Positions 26,528 to 37,247 of a stretch of DNA of 64,000 nt are shown here, one piece after another. The stretch lies in contig NZ_RJVQ01000001.1 of assembly GCF_003856525.1 (NCBI RefSeq), positions 310,001 to 374,000 of the forward strand, given 5' to 3'. The notes beneath the pieces are model-generated. The model searched no databases, was not told where the DNA came from, and saw only the letters and a list, made by a program, of their open reading frames with translations. The DNA comes from Vibrio viridaestus. Lineage in GTDB: Bacteria; Pseudomonadota; Gammaproteobacteria; Enterobacterales; Vibrionaceae. Made by a program: the position numbers and the translations under genes. Numbering within the stretch: the first letter of the stretch is position 1; each line of letters begins with the position of its first letter.

Positions 26528-28192
26528 TTATGCAGCAACCCACAAGAGAACGGCGATAATTTGCGGTGAGAGTATCCTCAAACACATAACAAGAGGATAA
26601 ACGGTTGCATAGGCCAAAGCTGACGCTCCACTAGTCGCATGGATTGCATTCGCAAATGCAAGCGCCGGTGGATCGGTCATGGACCCAGCCATCAAACCAC
26701 AAATCGATAAGTAGTTCAGCCTCATTATGAATCGTGCAATGAAACCAATGACGAGTAACGGTATTAAGGTAATGAAGATACCATAGCCCATCCAGGTTAA
26801 CCCTTCGCCTTCCACAATGGTTGTAAAGAAGTTACCGCCCGAGCTAATGCCCACCACAGCAAGGAATAACACGATACCTATTTCACGTAACGCTAAGTTA
26901 GCACTTGGTGGCATGAACCAATACAGACGGCCGATACTACCAATTCTTGCTAGGATAATCGCAACGATCAATGGACCACCAGCCAACCCTAATTTCAATG
27001 GCGCCGGTAAATGAGGTAGTTGGAATGGAATAGAACCAAGCAACACGCCTAAGCCAATACCGATGAAAATAGGTAGCATTTGAACGTGTTGTAATTTACT
27101 CGCGGCATTACCTAGTAGGTTACCCACATGTTCAATGTCTTCACGGCGCCCAACAATATAAAGGATGTCACCAAATTGCAGAACGGAATGTCGGTTCGCG
27201 ACCAACTCAACACCAGAACGATTTAAACGTGATATAACAACACTGTGTTCATGTTTAAGATGTAAATCGCCGAGCTGCTTACCCAACACTTTTTCATTGG
27301 TCACAACAATACGATCGCTTTTGAAATCTGTTCCTTTTGTAGAAAGTGATTCCTTGACCTCTTTTCCGACAATCACAACTGCTTTATGTAACATGTCTGC
27401 ATTTGCCCCCACAAAATGCAGATAGTCACCGACGTGAAGAACAGTTTCGGGACCAGGGACATTTAGCTTGCCATCACATTTCATACGTGAACAGACGATC
27501 TCTTGTCCGATAAGTCCTTCAAGCTCTTTGAATTGCATACCTTCCATGTTTGGATTTTCGATGATGACATTAACAGACAGCAAATCTTTTTTAGAGCTGT
27601 TTGTTTTTCCATCGTAATCATCAGCTTCTTTGTCGATATTGACTTCGAAGACGATACGGATGATCCACATAGAAAGCAGAATACCCAAAATACCAAATGG
27701 GTATGCCATTGCGTAACCAAGACCTAGCATATCAGTTCTTGCGACACCTTCGCCAAGTTCTTGAAGTATCTGCTGCCCTGCCGCCAGAGAAGGTGTATTC
27801 GTTACCGCTCCTGAGTAGATACCAAGAAATACGTCAAGTGGTAGATCAAAGATGTAATGTAAAGCAACAGCAACGAGACCACCTAAGATGACGATTCCAG
27901 CCGCCAAAGCATTTAGTCTCAGGCCACTACTTTTTAAAGAAGCAAAAAAACCAGGACCAACTTGTATACCAATGGTATAAACAAACAGAATTAGCCCGAA
28001 CTCTTTTATAAAGTGGAGCGCGTGGTTATCAAGATGCCATCCAAATTGGTTAGTGAAATGCCCGACTATTATACCGCCAAATAAAACACCACCAATCCCA
28101 AGACCAACACCTTTTATTTTGAAGCCACCTAACCACAACCCGATAACTGCAACGACGGCAAGTACCAGGATAGAAAGTGCAATTTCACTCAT
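26528..28192 (-). CDS. yidE: YidE/AspT-type antiporter with two RCK_C domains
   Basis: 554 residues, equal to E. coli YidE (553). Two membrane halves (about 1-185 and 370-554) each with a GxxxG-rich AspT/YidE/YbjL signature (for example [18 protein letters not shown] and [17 protein letters not shown]), flanking two cytosolic TrkA-C domains (about 200-285 and 290-370). The family includes the aspartate:alanine exchanger AspT; the physiological substrate of YidE is not established. A single gene with a long AT-rich upstream region. Confidence 0.92.
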   Translation of the reverse strand: MSEIALSILVLAVVAVIGLWLGGFKIKGVGLGIGGVLFGGIIVGHFTNQFGWHLDNHALHFIKEFGLILFVYTIGIQVGPGFFASLKSSGLRLNALAAGIVILGGLVAVALHYIFDLPLDVFLGIYSGAVTNTPSLAAGQQILQELGEGVARTDMLGLGYAMAYPFGILGILLSMWIIRIVFEVNIDKEADDYDGKTNSSKKDLLSVNVIIENPNMEGMQFKELEGLIGQEIVCSRMKCDGKLNVPGPETVLHVGDYLHFVGANADMLHKAVVIVGKEVKESLSTKGTDFKSDRIVVTNEKVLGKQLGDLHLKHEHSVVISRLNRSGVELVANRHSVLQFGDILYIVGRREDIEHVGNLLGNAASKLQHVQMLPIFIGIGLGVLLGSIPFQLPHLPAPLKLGLAGGPLIVAIILARIGSIGRLYWFMPPSANLALREIGIVLFLAVVGISSGGNFFTTIVEGEGLTWMGYGIFITLIPLLVIGFIARFIMRLNYLSICGLMAGSMTDPPALAFANAIHATSGASALAYATVYPLVMCLRILSPQIIAVLLWVAA

Positions 28193-29084
28193 AATTGTGT
28201 TTCCGTTATCAAGATTAAAATTGGGAATCCCTCATACATATTTGTACGTTTCCTAAGCGTAATTAATTGAGGTTTAAAGTTTTTGTCTAGGTATATTTAA
28301 GGTTTTTATTCGTCTTTAATCCTTGATAAGGGTTAAAAAATGCAGAGAAATAATCCATATAAATAAGAAAATAATAAAAATGAGATACATCACTCAATTT
28401 TATTATTTAAATGTAACAAAATATTAATGAAATACCATTAATTATCAATAAAATCATAACTTTAAAATGTGTGATCTGTGAAATATTTCTATTTATGTGA
28501 TATGGATATTTGACGTTTTGTAACTTTTGTACATATGAGTAAAACAGGGAAAATTAATATAATGATCACTTAAAACTAACAAATTAAAAACATTGGAAAC
28601 AAATGTTATAAAATTTTATACAACGGTATTCATGTTATACATTAAAAATAAAATACTAAGCACTCTAAGTATTTTATTTTGTGTTTTTTATACAGAACGA
28701 AAAGAAGAAATTAGATTTTGTAAAATACAAGAAATTGATATATTTTTGAACAACACGCAGATTATTGATAATAAATATCATTTCCTAAACGTAAATTTTG
28801 GTAAATATTTGTATAATCAAATCAAACTCGCAATACGCTTTTAAGGCACGAAAGCAAGATAAGCCGTTAGGAAATAAAAAATAAGAGATTGATTTTTATA
28901 AATTTTAACCATTTAAGTTCAGCGATCGCCAACGTCAAAACACATTTTTACCTTAGTAAAACCTCTTTACATATCCATTGTAAGCCGAGCTACTGATTTT
29001 TGACGGGTTCTCATTGGTGTGCCGTTGTGGCAAATTATTCCCAATTATTGCATTTCAGATGCTATCTCATTGGATACAAAACAC
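28193..29084. other. Long AT-rich intergenic region before macA
   Basis: About 890 bp that is clearly richer in A+T than its surroundings, mainly 28260-28900. It contains one perfect 13-bp inverted repeat (28645-28680). A short reading frame from an ATG at 28632 to 28844 (about 70 codons, Lys/Ile/Asn/Phe-rich) has no Shine-Dalgarno and no recognised relative, and may be chance. The macA promoter must lie near 28920-29070. Confidence 0.55.
28645..28680. repeat. 13-bp perfect inverted repeat in AT-rich region
   Basis: AAAATAAAATACT (28645-28657) and AGTATTTTATTTT (28668-28680) are exact complements with a 10-nt spacer that itself extends the stem with one mismatch. GTGTTTTTT follows on the plus strand, so it could terminate a short transcript. 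Confidence 0.7.
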
Positions 29085-30266
29085 ATGTCAAAAAAAGTCA
29101 GAAACACAGTTATTCTTGTGGCTACTCTTCTTATCGCTGGCACCGCATCGTACTTTATCTGGTTCAATGAAGAACAAGCTCCCTCATACGCCACTGAAAC
29201 CGTGCGCAAAGGGAACATAGAAAACACCGTTCTGGCCAGTGGTATGCTTCAAGCATCGAAATTAGTCAGTGTCGGCGCTCAAGTATCAGGTCAAGTCACT
29301 AAGCTAGATGTAAAATTGGGAGATGAAGTCAAACAAGGCGATTTGATTGCCGAGATAGACAGTTTAACACAACAGAATGCTCTCAAAGAGGCTCAGGCAT
29401 CGCTAAGCAGCCTAAGGGCACAATATAAGGCGAAGCAGGCGCAGATAAAGCAGGCAACATTAGAGTTTAAACGCCAAAAGGCGATGCTTGCAGACAATGC
29501 TAGTTCTCGTGCTGATTATGAATCTGCTGAGTCTGATCTTGCAGTTTATAAAGCAGAGTTAGATCAGCTAAGCGCTGAAATTGACCAAGCTAAAATTTCG
29601 GTCGATAGCGCCAAAGTAGACCTCAGTTATACAAAAATTCATGCACCGATGGATGGAACGGTTGTTTATACAGCAGTCGAAGTGGGCCAAACCGTTAATG
29701 CAAACCAAACAACACCAACCATCGTTGAACTTGCTGATTTGGACACCATGACGGTTAAGGCACAAATATCCGAAGCTGATGTTATCAATACGTTCGCAGG
29801 TCAACCCGTTTACTTCACTATTTTGGGTAACTCAACAAAGCGTTACGAAGGAACACTACGCTCAGTTGAACCTGGACCGACATCTATGGATGGTGATGAT
29901 AGTGATATGACTCCGGATGATGACGATGCGGTCTATTATAATGGTCTTTTTGATGTGACTAACCCTGAACACGTACTACGTATCGGGATGACAGCGCAAG
30001 TCACCATCGTGCTCAATCAATCCAACGGTACTCTACTGGTTCCATCACAAGTTCTTAGCGTCGTTGATAAAAGTCAGAGCCTGTATTCTGTTCCCGTGCT
30101 CAACAAGAAAGGTATTCTGGAAAATAAACAGGTTAAAGTCGGTATAAACAACAAAATCAATGCAGAGATTCTTTCTGGTCTGAACGAAGGAGATAAGATC
30201 GTAGTCGGCATGCCAAGTGGGGATTCATTCACGAATAAGATGCGCCGTGGACCAATGGGATTCTAA
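29085..30266 (+). CDS. macA: Periplasmic adaptor of MacAB-type efflux pump
   Basis: 393 residues from the ATG of MSKKVRNT; a GTG 66 bp earlier would add an unlikely extension. One N-terminal membrane anchor (about 8-26), biotinyl-lipoyl halves around [20 protein letters not shown] and [20 protein letters not shown], and between them a long coiled-coil hairpin (about 95-180, Ala/Gln/Lys/Glu-rich). C-terminal beta barrel and membrane-proximal domains. It links the MacB ATPase to the outer membrane channel encoded two genes on. An acidic loop ([13 protein letters not shown], about 270) is unusual. Confidence 0.92.
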   Translation: MSKKVRNTVILVATLLIAGTASYFIWFNEEQAPSYATETVRKGNIENTVLASGMLQASKLVSVGAQVSGQVTKLDVKLGDEVKQGDLIAEIDSLTQQNALKEAQASLSSLRAQYKAKQAQIKQATLEFKRQKAMLADNASSRADYESAESDLAVYKAELDQLSAEIDQAKISVDSAKVDLSYTKIHAPMDGTVVYTAVEVGQTVNANQTTPTIVELADLDTMTVKAQISEADVINTFAGQPVYFTILGNSTKRYEGTLRSVEPGPTSMDGDDSDMTPDDDDAVYYNGLFDVTNPEHVLRIGMTAQVTIVLNQSNGTLLVPSQVLSVVDKSQSLYSVPVLNKKGILENKQVKVGINNKINAEILSGLNEGDKIVVGMPSGDSFTNKMRRGPMGF

Positions 30267-30268
30267 AG

Positions 30269-32212
30269 ATGACTGATACACTTCTTGAAGTTTCAAATAT
30301 ATATCGAACCTTCCCTGCAGGCGATCAGGATCTGGTTGTTCTTAAAGGAGTAAGCCTTTCCATTAAACGGGGAGAAATGGTTGCTATTGTCGGGCAATCA
30401 GGTTCCGGTAAATCAACACTCATGAACATACTAGGTTGTCTAGATAAGCCCACTGGTGGTGATTACCTTATAAACGGACAAAATACCTCTTGTATGGACA
30501 GAGATGATCTCGCGCGACTTCGTCGTGAGTATTTTGGTTTTATCTTTCAACGCTATCACCTTCTTGGCGACCTCAATGCCGTAGAAAATGTCGAAGTTCC
30601 AGCGGTATACGCGAGTAAAGATAAAAAGACGAGGAGCGAAAGAGCTGAGGCGTTACTGACCAGACTTGGCCTTGATAATCGTCTTGATCATAAGCCAAAT
30701 CAGCTTAGTGGAGGTCAGCAACAGCGAGTGAGTGTCGCCCGAGCCCTCATGAACGGTGGTGATGTTATTCTTGCTGATGAGCCAACCGGTGCTCTTGATA
30801 GCCATAGCGGCGAATCGATGATGGAGCTTTTGCAAGAACTGCATAAAGACGGCCATACGATCATTCTGGTAACGCACGATATGAATGTCGCGCAATATGC
30901 GGATAGAATTATTGAAATCAAAGATGGCGAAATCATCAGTGATACGCAAAAATCAGACACATCGGACTCAGGAAATACTCTGCCCGAAAAAACGATAGAG
31001 AAGAAATCCTGGTTAGGTTTAGATCGTTATGCCGAGGCATTTAAGATGGCTCTGCTTGCCATGTCCAGTCACCGGCTTAGAACGTTTCTGACGATGTTAG
31101 GGATAATAATTGGTATTGCATCCGTTGTATCTGTCGTTGCACTGGGCGAAGGCTCTCGTCAAGCCATCCTTAAAAATATTCAGTCGATGGGAACAAACAC
31201 GATCGATATTATGCCAGGAACAGGGTTTGGTGATCGGCGCTCAGGACGAGTGAAAACTCTTGTCGCAACAGATGCAGATGCAATTAGTAATCTAATGTTC
31301 GTTGATAGTGTCACTCCAGCTATTAGCTCAAGTGTGACGCTTCGATATACTAACCATGCTGTCACAACAACGGTTAAAGGTGTAGGTACTCAGTATTTTC
31401 GTGTAGAAGGCTATACACTTGCGAATGGGCAAGCATGGGATGACGATAGTGCGGATCAACTCGCTCAGCTAGCCGTCATAGATGACAACACTAAAACGGA
31501 ACTGTTCCGCAATACCAATCCGATAGGTAAAGTGATTTTTCTCGATAACCTACCCGTCCGTATTATTGGTGTTACTGAACCTAAAGAGAGTGCGTTTGGC
31601 AATAGTGACTCATTAAACGTTTGGGTTCCCTATCAAACTGTCGCTCACAGAATGCTTGGCCAAGACACAGTTGATAAAATAACGGTTCGTTTGGGAGAGT
31701 CAGTCACGAGTGCCTCCGGTGAACAAGCCATTATTTCGCTGTTAAAGATGCGTCACGGTAAACAAGACTTTTTCACTATTAATACCGACACAATTCGCCA
31801 GAATATAGAAAAGACAACAGCAACAATGACACTACTCATTTCTGCTATTGCTGTGATTTCACTGGTTGTAGGAGGTATTGGTGTCATGAATATCATGCTC
31901 GTGTCCGTAACAGAACGAACAAAAGAAATCGGTGTGAGGATGGCTGTAGGCGCAAGACAAAGTGATATTTTGCGTCAGTTTCTGATTGAAGCCGTTCTAG
32001 TTTGTCTGAGCGGCGGCGTTATCGGTATTGGCCTAGCCTTCCTTATCGGTGTTCTCTTTTCATATTCCGGCGGAAGCTTTGAGATGGTGTACTCAACCAC
32101 CTCTATCGTTGCTGCTTTTATCTGTTCAACATTAATTGGTATTGTTTTTGGATTTCTACCCGCCAAAAATGCCGCACAGCTTGATCCTATTGACGCGTTA
32201 GCCAGAGAGTAG
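30269..32212 (+). CDS. macB: MacB-type ABC exporter (ATPase-permease fusion)
   Basis: 647 residues, the normal MacB length. N-terminal ABC domain with Walker [10 protein letters not shown], signature LSGGQQQR and Walker [13 protein letters not shown]. The membrane part has one segment near 275-295, a large periplasmic domain (about 300-520) and three C-terminal segments with the FtsX motif [15 protein letters not shown]. It expels macrolides, peptides or lipids by mechanotransmission. It lies 2 bp after macA and 9 bp before the outer membrane factor gene; one operon. Confidence 0.95.
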   Translation: MTDTLLEVSNIYRTFPAGDQDLVVLKGVSLSIKRGEMVAIVGQSGSGKSTLMNILGCLDKPTGGDYLINGQNTSCMDRDDLARLRREYFGFIFQRYHLLGDLNAVENVEVPAVYASKDKKTRSERAEALLTRLGLDNRLDHKPNQLSGGQQQRVSVARALMNGGDVILADEPTGALDSHSGESMMELLQELHKDGHTIILVTHDMNVAQYADRIIEIKDGEIISDTQKSDTSDSGNTLPEKTIEKKSWLGLDRYAEAFKMALLAMSSHRLRTFLTMLGIIIGIASVVSVVALGEGSRQAILKNIQSMGTNTIDIMPGTGFGDRRSGRVKTLVATDADAISNLMFVDSVTPAISSSVTLRYTNHAVTTTVKGVGTQYFRVEGYTLANGQAWDDDSADQLAQLAVIDDNTKTELFRNTNPIGKVIFLDNLPVRIIGVTEPKESAFGNSDSLNVWVPYQTVAHRMLGQDTVDKITVRLGESVTSASGEQAIISLLKMRHGKQDFFTINTDTIRQNIEKTTATMTLLISAIAVISLVVGGIGVMNIMLVSVTERTKEIGVRMAVGARQSDILRQFLIEAVLVCLSGGVIGIGLAFLIGVLFSYSGGSFEMVYSTTSIVAAFICSTLIGIVFGFLPAKNAAQLDPIDALARE

Positions 32213-32221
32213 TTACAAACT

Positions 32222-33607
32222 ATGTTTACAACAAAACCAACACTCATATATGTTTGTCTATCCGCCTTTTTTCTGGAGGGATGCGGCTCACTGACGCATT
32301 CAGAATTTGAGGCTCCTCAAGTCTCAATACCTAATTCTTGGCAACAACAAAAAGTTGATACGTCCACCAATATCGATCCGTGGTGGAAAAAGTTTGGTGA
32401 TGCGCAACTCGACTCACTAATTCAAACAGTTCTGGAGCAAAATAGTGACATGGCACTTGCTACGCTCACACTGCAAAAGGCTCGGCTGCAGGCCGGCTTG
32501 TCTGCTACGGATCGGTACCCAGACATTTCATCCTCGACGTCGGGATCAAAGAGCAAAGATCTTAAAAATGGTGATACCAGTAAAAGTTATTCTACATCGC
32601 TTTCGATCAGTTATGAGCTCGATTTATGGGGACGAGTGTCTTCTGAAATAGATGCGAATAAATGGGCTGCCATCGCCAGTGAAGAAGATCGGGAAGCAAC
32701 GGCTCAGAGTCTTGTTTCGACAACAGCCTCCCTTTATTGGCAAATTGGTTACCTAAAAGACAGGATTAGTCTGAGTACCAAAAGTATCGACTACGCTAAA
32801 CAGACGCTTTCATTAACTGAAAACCAGTATCGAAGTGGTGCGGTAACACAGTTGAATGTACTTGAAGCGAAACGCAGTCTCGCAGGACAAGAATCCACAC
32901 ACAGTGAACTGCTGCAACAATTACATGAAGCTGAGAATTCAATAGCAACGCTGGTAAACCAGCCACTTGATAACAATGTCGTGGCTATAAATTCTTTACC
33001 CGATAGGCAAATCCCTGCAATCAAGGCAGGGGTTCCTTCTGATATTCTGGTTCGAAGACCAGATGTAAAATCCGCGCTCTACAGCATCAAAAAAGCGCTT
33101 GCGACAAAAGATGCAACATTTGCGGCTTACCTCCCCACAGTAACGTTAACTGGTGACTTGGGTAGCTCTTCGAGCCAACTGAGTAATTTACTAAATAACC
33201 CAATTGCGACTTTGGGTGCGGGACTGGTTCTCCCCTTCCTCGAATGGAATCAAATGAAAATCAATGACAAGATAGCCGATATTGATTACCAAAGTGCAGT
33301 TGTAACTTATAGACAAACACTTTATCAAGCATATGAAGATGTTGATAATGCGCTTTCGGCCAAAGAGCAATATGATTACCAAGCAACCAAATTGAAAGAA
33401 CAATACGATGCAGCCGCTGCTGCTGAAAAGATTTACGCGAGTCAGTATCGATATGGTGCAGTTAGTATTCAGGATTGGCTAGATGCGCAAGAAACACTGC
33501 GAGAATCAGAAGAATCACTGTTAGAGAATAGATATAACCGCTACAACATCCAGGCAACGGTTTATCAGGCTCTCGGGGGCAGCGATATCGCGCCAGTAAT
33601 GAATTGA
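32222..33607 (+). CDS. Outer membrane efflux lipoprotein (TolC/NodT family)
   Basis: 461 residues with a lipoprotein signal peptide ending in LEGC (Cys21), then two tandem OEP repeats (about 60-245 and 255-455). Typical RND/ABC outer-membrane-factor patterns are DPWWKKFGDAQLD, YELDLWGRV, and DILVRRPDVKSA. It forms the trimeric channel for the MacA-MacB pump encoded upstream. Having its own channel frees this pump from the shared TolC. A terminator with a 13-bp stem follows. Confidence 0.93.
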   Translation: MFTTKPTLIYVCLSAFFLEGCGSLTHSEFEAPQVSIPNSWQQQKVDTSTNIDPWWKKFGDAQLDSLIQTVLEQNSDMALATLTLQKARLQAGLSATDRYPDISSSTSGSKSKDLKNGDTSKSYSTSLSISYELDLWGRVSSEIDANKWAAIASEEDREATAQSLVSTTASLYWQIGYLKDRISLSTKSIDYAKQTLSLTENQYRSGAVTQLNVLEAKRSLAGQESTHSELLQQLHEAENSIATLVNQPLDNNVVAINSLPDRQIPAIKAGVPSDILVRRPDVKSALYSIKKALATKDATFAAYLPTVTLTGDLGSSSSQLSNLLNNPIATLGAGLVLPFLEWNQMKINDKIADIDYQSAVVTYRQTLYQAYEDVDNALSAKEQYDYQATKLKEQYDAAAAAEKIYASQYRYGAVSIQDWLDAQETLRESEESLLENRYNRYNIQATVYQALGGSDIAPVMN

Positions 33608-33612
33608 TCGAA

Positions 33613-33652
33613 ATTCAAGACAGGTTTACTCCAAACTTGTCTTGATTCTTTC
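33613..33652 (+). terminator. Terminator of the mac operon
   Basis: A 13-bp stem (TCAAGACAGGTTT / AAACTTGTCTTGA, one G-T pair) with a 5-nt loop, followed by TTCTTTC. Confidence 0.8.
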
Positions 33653-33709
33653 GCCTATCCACACTATAAGAGTATCTCTGTTTATCTAGACTTTTCACGT
33701 TGTATCGAA

Positions 33710-34330
33710 ATGGAATCTTCAACTCTCTGGGTATTTATACCGACTTTTTTCTTCGTTTCCGCCACACCAGGAATGTGTATGACATTGGCCCTAACGCTGG
33801 GTATGACCATTGGTGTAAAACGCGCTATGTTAATGATGGTTGGAGAACTCATTGGGGTTGGTTTAGTCGCGACATTAGCAATAATTGGTGTTGCAGCTAT
33901 TCTTCTTAATCATCCAACCCTATTTATTATTTTAAAGAGTGTCGGCGCTCTGTATCTACTTTATCTAGGCATTCAAATGTGGCGTTCAAAAGGTCGATTA
34001 GCCATTCCAGAAAACTTAGATGAAGCAGTTAAAGCTGATTTCAAAACCCTGGCTTCCCAAGGATTCATAACCGCAATAGCCAATCCAAAAGGTTGGGCGT
34101 TTTTCATTGCATTGTTACCACCATTTATTCATTCCGAGGCACCACTCCCAGCCCAATGCGTCAGTCTAATTAGTGTTATTCTAGTACTGGAATTCACATG
34201 TCTGATGATGTATGCATGTGGAGGACAAACACTGCGTAAGGCGCTACTGAATCGCGGAAATGTCGTTGTAATGAATAGAATCTCAGGGTCACTGATGGCG
34301 GGAGTTGCGGCTTGGCTAGCTCTAGGCTAG
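33710..34330 (+). CDS. LysE/RhtB-family amino acid exporter
   Basis: 206 residues with six predicted membrane segments. Family marks: SATPGMCMTLALTLGMTIG near the start (RhtB: PGPxxxxxxxxGxxxG), the central VGALYLLYLGIQMWRS, and ITAIANPKGWAFFIALLPPFI. It would export an amino acid or homoserine-type compound across the inner membrane. It is a single gene; substrate unknown. A hairpin overlaps the stop codon (34312-34334) but lacks a T run. Confidence 0.9.
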   Translation: MESSTLWVFIPTFFFVSATPGMCMTLALTLGMTIGVKRAMLMMVGELIGVGLVATLAIIGVAAILLNHPTLFIILKSVGALYLLYLGIQMWRSKGRLAIPENLDEAVKADFKTLASQGFITAIANPKGWAFFIALLPPFIHSEAPLPAQCVSLISVILVLEFTCLMMYACGGQTLRKALLNRGNVVVMNRISGSLMAGVAAWLALG

Positions 34331-34370
34331 CCAAAGCGAAGAAAAAATAGTGGAAATAGTGGGGTTACAA

Positions 34371-34937
34371 TTAACCAACCGCCCACAAATTGGGTGACTC
34401 ATTGATTACTGTAGACATCGGTTTGAAATTAACGGAGTCAGACAAAAGAGATGTTTCGATCTTGATAACAATTTTTTTTACTTTCGTCGGGGTGCTGATA
34501 GCAAGCGAAGGCATATGAATTGTTCTCGGAGTGAACACATAAAAAGCCCCAGGTTTCATAATATTTTCATTTAGATCGAGCAGGTTATTATTGTGTCCGA
34601 TGAAGCCAATGTCTCTGTCTTGATCAAAATTACATGTGCGATGTAATATACGATACTCTTCATCAGATGCTATAGCCCACCCAAACCTCTCCTCACCATA
34701 AAGTAAGAATTGGACATCGGTGTAAGTTTGATGAAACTCTGCTCCAAACTGACTCTCTTCCAGAGTCTCGTATTCTTGGACAAGAAAGAACGCTTCATCA
34801 CTTTCAATATGTTTAATATCGTATTTTCCGGGAGCCAAATTATCTAGATCCATACTGGTCACGTAGTCAAAAATATCGTTTACCAGTGGAGAAAATAGAG
34901 CCTGATTATCTGAGCAGCCAAATTTACTAATTATCAT
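34371..34937 (-). CDS. YhcH/YjgK/YiaL family (DUF386) protein
   Basis: 188 residues with the DUF386 cupin-like fold. The HQTYTDVQFLLYGEERFGWA segment contains conserved metal-binding His and Glu, and PGAFYVFTPRTIHMPSLA the later His. E. coli relatives act near sialic acid and other sugar pathways (YhcH was proposed as an N-acetylneuraminate anomerase or isomerase). No sialic acid genes adjoin it here, so the substrate is open. Confidence 0.83.
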   Translation of the reverse strand: MIISKFGCSDNQALFSPLVNDIFDYVTSMDLDNLAPGKYDIKHIESDEAFFLVQEYETLEESQFGAEFHQTYTDVQFLLYGEERFGWAIASDEEYRILHRTCNFDQDRDIGFIGHNNNLLDLNENIMKPGAFYVFTPRTIHMPSLAISTPTKVKKIVIKIETSLLSDSVNFKPMSTVINESPNLWAVG

Positions 34938-35036
34938 ATCTACCTACTTCATCTACTTTTTGAGTCTGCACATGATAAGAGTAAACCGACGAGTAATTTG
35001 TGAATTAGATAGGGTTTATGATGGGCCTAATGTAAC

Positions 35037-35068
35037 AAAAGGCAACATAGAAAAATAAGTTGCCTTTA
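35037..35068 (-). terminator. Terminator-like hairpin downstream of the SH3-like gene
   Basis: AAAGGCAAC (35038-35046) and GTTGCCTTT (35059-35067) form a 9-bp stem with a 12-nt AT-rich loop. On the minus strand it reads into TTTTG, serving the gene ending at 35101. Confidence 0.7.
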
Positions 35069-35100
35069 AGCATGAAAATCCCGCTTTCACTCTTAACTAT

Positions 35101-35766
35101 TTAATTATAAAAGACTTCTTCACTATCAACATCAAAATAGACTTTATCGGAAACATTCAGACCGCCACAATAAACAAAGTAAACGTTACGATTGGGGTAA
35201 TTCAAAGACTTCATCCAGCCCTTAAGTTCTTCAAAATCCTCTGGCTCACATATTTTTTCGGTGAGGAGTTTCTCCGTTACATGAATAAACTTTTCACGGT
35301 AATCTTTAAAGTCGTCGGAAGCATGAATGTAGCTACTGATAATTTCTTCTTGCTCCTGCTCATTAATAACGGGCTTTACATGAGCTAAGTGCGCCATCTT
35401 GACCCATTCAGCCATCTCTTTACCACCCTGCTTATAGACGTAATAGCCAGAGATTCGACCCCATCCATCTTTCTCTTCCATAACCGTTACGCCATCACCA
35501 ATATAGAGATAACGTTCAGGTAAAAAACTTTCTCCTGGCCCGTTTCGAACTGCTACTTTGCGATCTTTGGCATAGTAATCTTTAACAAGAAAAGGCGCAG
35601 GCTGATTCGGTTGGGTTTCACTCCCGGTATTTTTACTATCCTTGGTATCGTCTTCCATTTTAGCGACTTCAGTTTCTTGAGCTGGCTTCATAAAAAAGAG
35701 GTAGTAACCAGCCCCGGCACCACCAAGCCCTAATAATAGGATCACGATGAGTAAAATTTTTTTCAC
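35101..35766 (-). CDS. Membrane-anchored protein with SH3-like domain, function unknown
   Basis: 221 residues. An N-terminal membrane anchor or uncleaved signal (4-26) is followed by a Glu/Asp/Lys/Pro-rich linker (27-60). A bacterial SH3-like domain follows (about 65-130), with VAVRNGPGESFLP and the closing GWGRISGYYV pattern typical of SH3_3 folds. The C-terminal 85 residues are unrecognised, acidic, and contain two Cys (about 170 and 197). SH3-like domains in envelope proteins often bind peptidoglycan. No operon partner. Confidence 0.7.
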   Translation of the reverse strand: MKKILLIVILLLGLGGAGAGYYLFFMKPAQETEVAKMEDDTKDSKNTGSETQPNQPAPFLVKDYYAKDRKVAVRNGPGESFLPERYLYIGDGVTVMEEKDGWGRISGYYVYKQGGKEMAEWVKMAHLAHVKPVINEQEQEEIISSYIHASDDFKDYREKFIHVTEKLLTEKICEPEDFEELKGWMKSLNYPNRNVYFVYCGGLNVSDKVYFDVDSEEVFYN

Positions 35767-36007
35767 GATGCCTTCCTAATTTGTGGCGTATTAAAACTTT
35801 AAGCTAACTCTATAAACATCGGTAATGTTAAGTAATACTTTAGCCGAATGAATAGCGAAAGAAAAATTCACGCTTAATCATTCGGTTACTCATATTTATA
35901 TCACTATATTGGGTGTTATATTTGAGCTGTTGCATTGATTTAGGAGACGAAGATCGACATACTAGCAAATTCATCAAATTTCATAAAAATAATTACATAT
36001 CAATAAA

Positions 36008-37099
36008 ATGGAATATTATAACAACGTTTTACACAGGGCTGTGCGTTTGTTTCCATCAACGACATTTTTAATAGCTCTGCCGGCTACAGCATCAGAAAAC
36101 ACGGCAACTGGGGCCATCTTAAGCAATTTTTACTACACACTCTTGTTCGGTTTCATTCTCGTACTGATTTTTTTATTAATAAAATTAACTCGACACAAGC
36201 ATCAAGAACCATTTTATAACCCGACCCTGATGAATGCATTTCGTGAAATGTCTGCCTGTATCATTCTTGATAGCAAGTACCGCATCATAAAAATCAATAA
36301 AGAGTTTACTAAGCTGAATGGCTACGAATTAAAAGACGTAATGCGTCTGACTCCTTTTCCCAATATCGTTTTCACCGATTCTTACAAAGAAAAAAAGCAG
36401 ATTATTGCCAGCCTTGCATCCTCGGGAGTATGGCAAGGCGAGCTATCAGCAATTCATAAATCCGGTTACGTATTAACACAACTGATAAAGATTCAAGCTA
36501 TCAATACGTCAACAGACCACCCACCATTTTACATCATGTCTTTTGTAGATATTTCTCATCAGAAAGAAATAGAACATCAACTCCGAATTCTGAGTGAAAA
36601 AGACCCATTAACAGGACTGTGGAATCGACGCAAATTTGATGACGAACTGCGCCGCCTGTGCAAGCTTGTCGAACGCTATCCAGATAAATCATCAGCCTGT
36701 GTTGCTATGATTGATATTGACCATTTCAAACAAATAAACGATCAGCTAGGGCATGATCATGGCGATTACGTGATTCAAATGTTGTCTGGAAAATTTAAAA
36801 AAGATTTGAGAGAAACCGATATTATCGCTCGTGTTGGCGGCGAAGAATTTGCTATCATACTGCGTCAGACATCATTACAAGATGCTGCATATATAATCGA
36901 TAGATTACGCCATGCTATACACGAGAATCACGACATTCCCTGTTCGATAAGCGGTGGGATTACCGATGTGACGAGTAGCCCAGAACAAGTTTATAAACGT
37001 GCAGATATCGCTCTATACAATGCGAAGTCTGCTGGAAGAAATAAAATTCTACCTTTACCGTCTTCACAAACCGCTGAAGTCGAATATGCTCTTCAGTAG
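36008..37099 (+). CDS. Diguanylate cyclase with PAS domain
   Basis: 363 residues. N-terminal hydrophobic stretch (about 15-27) and a clear membrane segment (about 41-60), then PAS (about 75-195) and GGDEF domain (about 200-350). The active site is GGEEF within RVGGEEFAI, catalytically competent. RETD lies five residues before it, giving the RxxD inhibitory I-site. It therefore makes c-di-GMP at the membrane with product feedback. A single gene, no terminator singled out. Confidence 0.92.
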   Translation: MEYYNNVLHRAVRLFPSTTFLIALPATASENTATGAILSNFYYTLLFGFILVLIFLLIKLTRHKHQEPFYNPTLMNAFREMSACIILDSKYRIIKINKEFTKLNGYELKDVMRLTPFPNIVFTDSYKEKKQIIASLASSGVWQGELSAIHKSGYVLTQLIKIQAINTSTDHPPFYIMSFVDISHQKEIEHQLRILSEKDPLTGLWNRRKFDDELRRLCKLVERYPDKSSACVAMIDIDHFKQINDQLGHDHGDYVIQMLSGKFKKDLRETDIIARVGGEEFAIILRQTSLQDAAYIIDRLRHAIHENHDIPCSISGGITDVTSSPEQVYKRADIALYNAKSAGRNKILPLPSSQTAEVEYALQ

Positions 37100-37247
37100 T
37101 GCAGTGCTATAACTAATTGCACAACAGCTTATCAACGGATTGATATTCTACTAGTAACCTATTGTTTTTATAATGTGCACTAAGTTGGCTCAAAAATTGA
37201 TCTGACTATATTAGAGAATGGAATTGCACACAATTAGGGAGAAAAAG

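Noticed and set aside
28632-28844. 70-codon frame in the AT-rich region before macA
   Set aside because: No Shine-Dalgarno, residue composition follows base composition, and no relative recognised; kept only as a note on the region.
34312-34334. Terminator overlapping the LysE-type gene stop
   Set aside because: A 9-bp stem is present but it is followed by A-rich, not T-rich, sequence.
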